From IMG/VR virus record IMGVR_UViG_3300042876_000590, positions 1 through 30,842 of that record: 30,842 nt of DNA. One strand, written 5' to 3'. This DNA is from a virus. Shown piece by piece: positions 27,147-30,842 of the stretch. The stretch's first letter is position 1. The number at the start of each line of letters is the position of its first letter. Both the position numbers and the translations under genes were made by a program. A model generated the notes under the pieces. The model saw only the letters and a program-made list of their open reading frames with translations. It was not told where the DNA came from and ran no database searches.

Positions 27147-28651
27147 GCGCCACCATCACCACGCCAGCGCCGGGCGAGACCGGCGTCTTGTACCACTACC
27201 ACCCGGCGGACCTCGTCGAGTCGATCACCAATCCTCGCAAGGGCAAGGTCGAGATCGGCGACATCGTCGAGTCGATCCGCGCCCAGGGCGTCCTTGAGCC
27301 GCTGCTCGGTCGGCGCGTCGCCGATCAGGTCGAGGTCGTCTTCGGTCGCCGACGGCGCGCCGCCGCCATGGCTGTCGGCCTCGCGTCCGTGCCGATCATC
27401 ATCCGGGACGTCATGACCGACGCCGAGGTGCTCGAGGCCCAGATCGTCGAGAACCGCGACCGGCGCGACGTGCACCCGATGGAGGAGGCGGAGGGATACG
27501 AGGCACTCCTGCGGATCCCGCGGGAGGACGGCACGCCGCGCGCGCTGGAGGACATCGCGGCCCGCGTCGGCGCGGACGTGCGCTACCTCACGCGCCGTCT
27601 CGCGCTGCTGAAGCTCGCTCCCGAGGTGCGCGAGGCGTTCGCCGCGGGGCGGATCGAGACGTCGGTCGCGCTCCTGCTCGCCACGCTGCGCAAGGTCGAT
27701 CAGGTCAAGGCATGCGGGGATCTGGCCGCGTCCGAGGACGGCACGCGTGGCGCCGTTCCGTACCGTGCGGCGCTCGATCACGTGCGCCGCACGTACCTGC
27801 TGCGGCTCGCCGACGCGCCGTTCACCCTCTCGGCCGAGGATCTCGTGCCGGGCGTCGGTGCGTGCGGCGGTTGCCCGAAGCGGACGGGCAGCAACCCGAA
27901 CCTGTTCGGCGAGTTCGAGGCGACCGAGCTCTGCACCGATCCGGCCTGTTACGCGAAGAAGGTCTCGGCGGGGTGGTCGCGGCTGGCGCAGGCCGCGAAG
28001 GACTCGGGTCGCGAGGTGCTCGGCGAGAAGGAGGCGGCCGACGTGTTCCGGTTCGGAGCGACGACGCCGTCGAACGAGTCGCCCTTCATCGACATCGACG
28101 ATCGGTGCTTCGACGACCCGAAGGAGCGGACGTACCGAGAGATCCTCGGCGACGCGCTGCCGGTGACCACGCTGGCGCGGGACGGGCAGGGGGGCGTGCA
28201 CGATCTGCTCGACCGCAAGGAGGCTCGCAAGGCCGTGCGCGGCGCGCTCCCGAAGCAGGCTGCGGCGAAAGCGGAGGAGCGTGAGGCGGTGGCGGCGCAG
28301 GCTGCAGCCGACGACCGCGAGGAGAAGATCCGGGAGGCGACGTACCGCCTCGCGCTCCAGGAGTTCGCGAAGAAGGTCGACGACAAGGGTCTGCCCGTCC
28401 GCGTCGTCGCCGAGGCGCTCCTCCTGAAGGCGCGCGACACGCGCAAGCGGTGGAAGCTGGACGACGAGGGGGCGGTGTTCGCGAAGCTGAAGGCGCCGTC
28501 GATCTGCCGCCTGATCGTGGACGCGGCGCTCGAGATCGTCGCGTTCGATCCGTTCATGCGGGGCGAGCCGTCGCGAGTCGAGGACGTCGCGGCGACGTAC
28601 CGAGTGGACCTCAAGAAGGTGCGGGCTGAGGCGGAGCGAGACATCGAGTAG
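27143..28651 (+). CDS. ParB-like protein with Cys-rich middle domain
   Basis: A 502-residue protein. The N-terminal ParB/sulfiredoxin-like domain has ITNPRKGKVEIGDIVESIRA, the box VVFGRRRRAAA (66-76) and ENRDRRDVHPMEEAEGY (103-119). The central helix-turn-helix is ALEDIAARVGADVRYLTRRL. A Cys group follows: GACGGCPKRTG...LCTDPACYAKK, seen in a plasmid/phage ParB subgroup. The C-terminal half is helical and charged. ParB proteins bind DNA sites, and the core can use CTP. No ParA is visible, so partition is unproven; a transcription or replication role is equally possible. GTG start with GGAGG. Confidence 0.85.
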   Translation: MSATITTPAPGETGVLYHYHPADLVESITNPRKGKVEIGDIVESIRAQGVLEPLLGRRVADQVEVVFGRRRRAAAMAVGLASVPIIIRDVMTDAEVLEAQIVENRDRRDVHPMEEAEGYEALLRIPREDGTPRALEDIAARVGADVRYLTRRLALLKLAPEVREAFAAGRIETSVALLLATLRKVDQVKACGDLAASEDGTRGAVPYRAALDHVRRTYLLRLADAPFTLSAEDLVPGVGACGGCPKRTGSNPNLFGEFEATELCTDPACYAKKVSAGWSRLAQAAKDSGREVLGEKEAADVFRFGATTPSNESPFIDIDDRCFDDPKERTYREILGDALPVTTLARDGQGGVHDLLDRKEARKAVRGALPKQAAAKAEEREAVAAQAAADDREEKIREATYRLALQEFAKKVDDKGLPVRVVAEALLLKARDTRKRWKLDDEGAVFAKLKAPSICRLIVDAALEIVAFDPFMRGEPSRVEDVAATYRVDLKKVRAEAERDIE

Positions 28652-28658
28652 GTCACCC

Positions 28659-28688
28659 GGGGGCGGGGTTCGCGAGGGCCTCGCCCCC
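28659..28688 (+). terminator. GC hairpin after the ParB-like gene
   Basis: GGGGGCG (28659-28665) pairs with CGCCCCC (28682-28688), and an inner GCGAGG-G-CCTCGC dyad offers an alternative fold. It sits in the only gap of over 50 bases in the rightward operon. There is no T-run, so it may attenuate rather than stop transcription. Confidence 0.35.
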
Positions 28689-28709
28689 TCTACCGTTGGA
28701 GACATCACC

Positions 28710-29447
28710 ATGATGCGTAACACGTCACCGAAGCCGTGCGCTGGAAGAGCGTGCGGCGCCAATAACGGCGAGCCGCACAGCCCCGAGTGCCTCTCCGACT
28801 ACGAGGCCGCCTGCGCCGATCTGGCGGGGGATGGAACCCAGATCGATCACGACGCCGTGGCGCGCCAGCTGCTTGCGGCGGCAGAGGCTGGCGGTCGTAC
28901 GAAGCTCCCGCTCTCCATGGTGCCGGCGACCGCGATCGATGTCGAGTCGCTCGCCTTCCTGAATGGCGCGCTCAAGTACGGCCGCGCCAACTGGCGCGCG
29001 TGCGGCGTGCGCGCGTCCATCTACCTCGACGCAGCCCGGCGCCACATCTCCGCGTGGGAGAACGGCGAGGAGAACGATGCCGAAGGCGTCCCGCACCTCG
29101 GGTCTGCCCGCGCGTGCATGGGGATCATCATCGACGCCATGTCCTGCGGGAAGCTCAACGACGACCGACCTCCGAGCATCGACCTCGCCGCGCACCGCGC
29201 GCGGTTGACGCCGATCGTGGGCGCGCTGACCAAGCGCCACGCCGACCGCCACCCTCGGCACTACTCGATCTCGGACACGGCGCCCGAGGATGACGCGGCC
29301 GTCATTCGCCGCCGCCTGATGGTGCTCGGGCTCGCCCTCCGCGGCGCGGCCCGGTCCCGCGACGTGCTGCCGGGAGAGCAGGGCGCGCTCCGCACGGCCG
29401 CCGACCAGATCGACGACATCCTCGCTACGAGCGGGGGGCGGCCGTGA
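28710..29447 (+). CDS. DUF5664 / dATP-dGTP diphosphohydrolase-like (MazZ-type) protein
   Basis: A 245-residue protein with GGAG ahead of its ATG. Residues 90-145 carry the DUF5664 pattern: GALKYGRANW, ASIYLDAARRHISAWENGEE, NDAEGVPHLGSARACMGIII. The acidic E-x-x-D-like positions fit the MazG-related fold that holds Mg and cleaves dNTPs to dNMP and pyrophosphate. Before it is a Cys stretch (PCAGRACGANNGEPHSPECL), possibly a metal site; after it is an uncharacterised helical C-terminus. In some phages this domain helps change the dNTP pool, as in 2-aminoadenine genomes, but the needed PurZ is not in this window. Confidence 0.7.
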   Translation: MMRNTSPKPCAGRACGANNGEPHSPECLSDYEAACADLAGDGTQIDHDAVARQLLAAAEAGGRTKLPLSMVPATAIDVESLAFLNGALKYGRANWRACGVRASIYLDAARRHISAWENGEENDAEGVPHLGSARACMGIIIDAMSCGKLNDDRPPSIDLAAHRARLTPIVGALTKRHADRHPRHYSISDTAPEDDAAVIRRRLMVLGLALRGAARSRDVLPGEQGALRTAADQIDDILATSGGRP

Positions 29448-29845
29448 CCCCGGTGCTCGTCGAGTCCCCCTTCTCCGGCGGGGCGCCCCGCGGAATCGTC
29501 GATCGCCTGACGTTCGGACCGCGTCGACGGCAGGCGCGCAACGTCCGATACGCTCGCGCCGCCGTGCGCGACTGCATCCTCCGAGGAGAGGCCCCGATCG
29601 CCTCGCACCTCCTCTACACGCAGCCCGGCGTCCTGCGCGACGACGTCCCCGAGGAGCGGCTCGCTGGCATCGACGCGGGACTCTCCGCCGGCAGGTTCGC
29701 CGCGCAGTCGGCCATCTACGTCGACCTCGGCCTGACCTCTGGCATGCGGTACGGGATCAAGGCCGCTCACGACGCCCAGCGTCCGTGCGACGTCCGAACG
29801 ATCTCGGGGTGGCGCAACCCGTGGTGGTGCAGGAGCCGGGCGTGA
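29444..29845 (+). CDS. DUF7768-like, nucleoside deoxyribosyltransferase-type fold
   Basis: A 133-residue protein from GTG 29444 (GTGA overlap). It has the family run: ESPFSGG near the start, NVRYARAAVRDCILRGEAPI, ASHLLYTQPGVLRDD, VPEERLAGIDAGLSAG, YVDLGLTSGMRYGIKAAHD. This is the Rossmann-like layout of DUF4406/DUF7768 proteins related to nucleoside 2-deoxyribosyltransferases, with the conserved His and the SGM loop. It may act on a nucleotide or nucleoside, in line with the gene before it. Substrate unknown. Confidence 0.75.
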   Translation: MTPVLVESPFSGGAPRGIVDRLTFGPRRRQARNVRYARAAVRDCILRGEAPIASHLLYTQPGVLRDDVPEERLAGIDAGLSAGRFAAQSAIYVDLGLTSGMRYGIKAAHDAQRPCDVRTISGWRNPWWCRSRA

Positions 29846-30411
29846 GAGCTCTCAGCCTGGTGCAGCCATGGCCTTGGGCGGTGGCCTACGCTGGCGCCAC
29901 TCTCCTCAACAGGGCGGACCTGCCGCCGCCCGATCTCGGCAGCAACGAGACGATCGCGATCCACGCGGGCAAGGGCTGGGACAAGAACGGCCACGCGTGG
30001 CTGAGGCTCAACGCCATCAGCCTCGGGATCCCGCTCTGTCCGACCCAGGACCAGCACCACCGCAACCGGATCATGGCGGTGTGCCGGGTCGCTGGGATCT
30101 TCATCCCTCCCGAAGTGAAGAGGCCCGGTCCGCCGCCGAACCCGTGGTTTCGCCCGCCGCCCGGTGGGTGCGCGTGGCACCTCGTGGACATCGCGAGGCT
30201 GCCGGACTCCGTCGAGTGCAGAGGGACGGGGAGCCTCTTCACCGTGCCGAGCGGTGTCGAGGGCGCGGTGGATGTCTCGCTCTCCCGCCGGCGCGAGTGC
30301 CGGTCGTGCTCTCGCGCTAGGACGCAGCGGCACGGTCTGCCGAGGTGCGAGATCGCGGACGACCCGACACTTCACACCGCGGGCGGGTGCGACGGCTGGA
30401 GGCCGAGATGA
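29842..30411 (+). CDS. ASCH-domain protein with Cys-rich C-terminus
   Basis: A 189-residue protein from GTG 29842 (GTGA overlap). The N-terminus RALSLVQPWPWAVAYAG, then LNRADLPPPD, then IAIHAGKGWDK is the ASCH signature (PUA-like barrel). RIMAVCRVAGIF and AWHLVDIARLPDSVECRGTG continue the domain. ASCH proteins bind RNA or modified nucleosides, and some are amidohydrolases. The tail CRSCSRARTQRHGLPRCEIA...GGCDGW adds four Cys. It groups with the two nucleotide-metabolism-like genes before it, and a second ASCH/PUA-like gene (DUF3850) lies at 9492. Confidence 0.75.
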   Translation: MRALSLVQPWPWAVAYAGATLLNRADLPPPDLGSNETIAIHAGKGWDKNGHAWLRLNAISLGIPLCPTQDQHHRNRIMAVCRVAGIFIPPEVKRPGPPPNPWFRPPPGGCAWHLVDIARLPDSVECRGTGSLFTVPSGVEGAVDVSLSRRRECRSCSRARTQRHGLPRCEIADDPTLHTAGGCDGWRPR

Positions 30412-30650
30412 CGGGGCGCGAGAGAGCCGCGCTAGAGCTGATGGCCGTGATCGTGGCTGCCGCAGGGAGCGCGCTGTTGGTCGCGTGGCTGACCTACGCC
30501 CCGCCTCCCGTGCCGCGCCCCACGCCCCCACCCGAGTCCCCGACCCGGACGATCCACCTCTTCGACTGGCAGGGCGGGGATCTCGAGGTCTGCCAGTGCG
30601 TCCCGGGGCGCGTAGAGCCGGGGCCCAAGGTCAAGAGGGCCGGGCCGTGA
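30408..30650 (+). CDS. Small single-pass membrane protein
   Basis: An 80-residue protein with an N-terminal hydrophobic helix (ALELMAVIVAAAGSALLVAW, 8-27) and a Pro-rich stretch (APPPVPRPTPPPESP). A short soluble end follows, with C-x-C (VCQCVPG). ATGA and GTGA overlaps tie it to its neighbours. Not recognised. The Pro-rich spacer after a membrane anchor would let the end reach across the periplasm or into the cytoplasm; orientation is uncertain. Confidence 0.6.
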   Translation: MTGRERAALELMAVIVAAAGSALLVAWLTYAPPPVPRPTPPPESPTRTIHLFDWQGGDLEVCQCVPGRVEPGPKVKRAGP

Positions 30651-30808
30651 TCTTCCGCCCCCACACAGACCGCGACGCTCGGCAACGGGAGATGGACGCG
30701 CAGCCTCTGCCGCCGCTCCCCGTCACGCCAGCAGAGCCCGCGCCCGCCGTCTACGCTCCGCCGCGCCCCTGGTGGCGTCTGGCGTGGGCGTGGCTCACCG
30801 GACGGTAG
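30647..30808 (+). CDS. Tiny protein with Trp-rich C-terminal helix
   Basis: A 53-residue protein from GTG 30647 (GTGA overlap). A polar start (MIFRPHTDRDARQREMDAQP), a Pro-rich middle (LPPLPVTPAEPAPA), and the ending PRPWWRLAWAWLTGR, a short amphipathic helix that could lie on a membrane. It is the last gene in the window; the 34 bases after it hold nothing I can identify. Confidence 0.5.
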   Translation: MIFRPHTDRDARQREMDAQPLPPLPVTPAEPAPAVYAPPRPWWRLAWAWLTGR

Positions 30809-30842
30809 TAGGACGAGGCCCCTGCGCTCGAGCTGGGCAGGG

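Noticed and set aside
27143-28651. Plasmid partition locus
   Set aside because: No ParA and no repeated centromere-like site can be seen; only the ParB-like protein is supported.
27113-28762. 549-codon minus-strand frame opposite the ParB-like gene
   Set aside because: Arg/Leu-rich product with no domains, fully antisense to a gene with clear motifs; typical GC-rich shadow.
1-30842. tRNA genes, rRNA, insertion sequences, integrase and attachment sites
   Set aside because: Read through the gaps and gene ends and saw no tRNA-like cloverleaf, transposase, integrase or flanking direct repeat; a tRNA scan of the full genome would settle this.

Overview
The window is a compact, GC-rich segment of a tailed double-stranded DNA phage or prophage (Caudoviricetes). 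It carries a recognisable head and packaging set (small and large terminase, portal, SPP1 gp7/Mu F-like head protein, a DUF2213 prohead protease/scaffold, a DUF2190-type decoration protein and the first codons of a probable major capsid gene). It also has a phage-style primase-helicase and a phage single-strand annealing/nuclease pair. No tail, lysis enzyme, integrase, DNA polymerase or tRNA gene is visible, so the genome continues on both sides. The host cannot be named; strong G/C bias at third codon positions suggests a GC-rich bacterium. Genes are packed very tightly, and most neighbours share a 4-base ATGA or GTGA stop/start overlap. That pattern was used to choose many starts, including several GTG starts.

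Layout. (1) 1-8451, minus strand: late packaging/head module, transcribed TerS > TerL > membrane protein > portal > six tiny overlapping genes > head morphogenesis > protease/scaffold > decoration protein > capsid. (2) 8452-9244: an AT-richer divergent control region, one plus-strand orphan gene and a perfect 12-bp hairpin where it meets the next, oppositely directed cassette. (3) 9248-12353, minus: an eight-gene accessory operon led by an XRE-type regulator, with DUF4031, DUF3850 (ASCH/PUA-like) and Cys-rich proteins, ending in a truncated HNH-type protein. (4) 12585-13881, plus: five small genes of unknown function, divergent from the XRE operon across a 19-bp palindrome. (5) 14007-22944, minus: replication and DNA-modification module, transcribed XRE regulator > MT-A70 methyltransferase > two small proteins > possible ssDNA-binding protein > RadD-like SF2 helicase > zinc-binding protein > C5-cytosine methyltransferase > VRR-NUC nuclease > VirE-type primase-helicase > metallophosphoesterase. 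(6) 23138-30808, plus: recombination and nucleotide-metabolism operon with a Sak4-like ATPase, pentapeptide-repeat/DUF5758 protein, PD-(D/E)XK nuclease with a probable Fe-S cluster, mini P-loop protein, ParB-like protein, DUF5664 (MazZ-type) protein, DUF7768-like protein, ASCH-domain protein and two small proteins.

Regulation. Modules 5 and 6 diverge from 22945-23137. The two promoters there are a 28-bp inverted repeat (23 of 28 positions identical). Each has TTGACG, a 16-bp spacer and GCTAAT, with a TAGC-N5-GCTA dyad over the -10 box. The leftward transcript would start only a few bases before the XRE start codon, which has no Shine-Dalgarno, so the regulator mRNA is probably leaderless. This is a lambda-PRM-like arrangement in which one repressor could control both early arms.

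Most interesting points: a 166-codon reading frame embedded in another frame of the C5 methyltransferase gene, whose product resembles a family of phage proteins I recall; the mirrored promoter/operator pair; a scaffold gene nested in the prohead protease with its own ribosome site; a 37-unit pentapeptide array that is almost perfectly repetitive at the DNA level; a shared Cys module in three neighbouring accessory proteins; and zinc-ribbon insertions in the protease/scaffold and the SF2 helicase.
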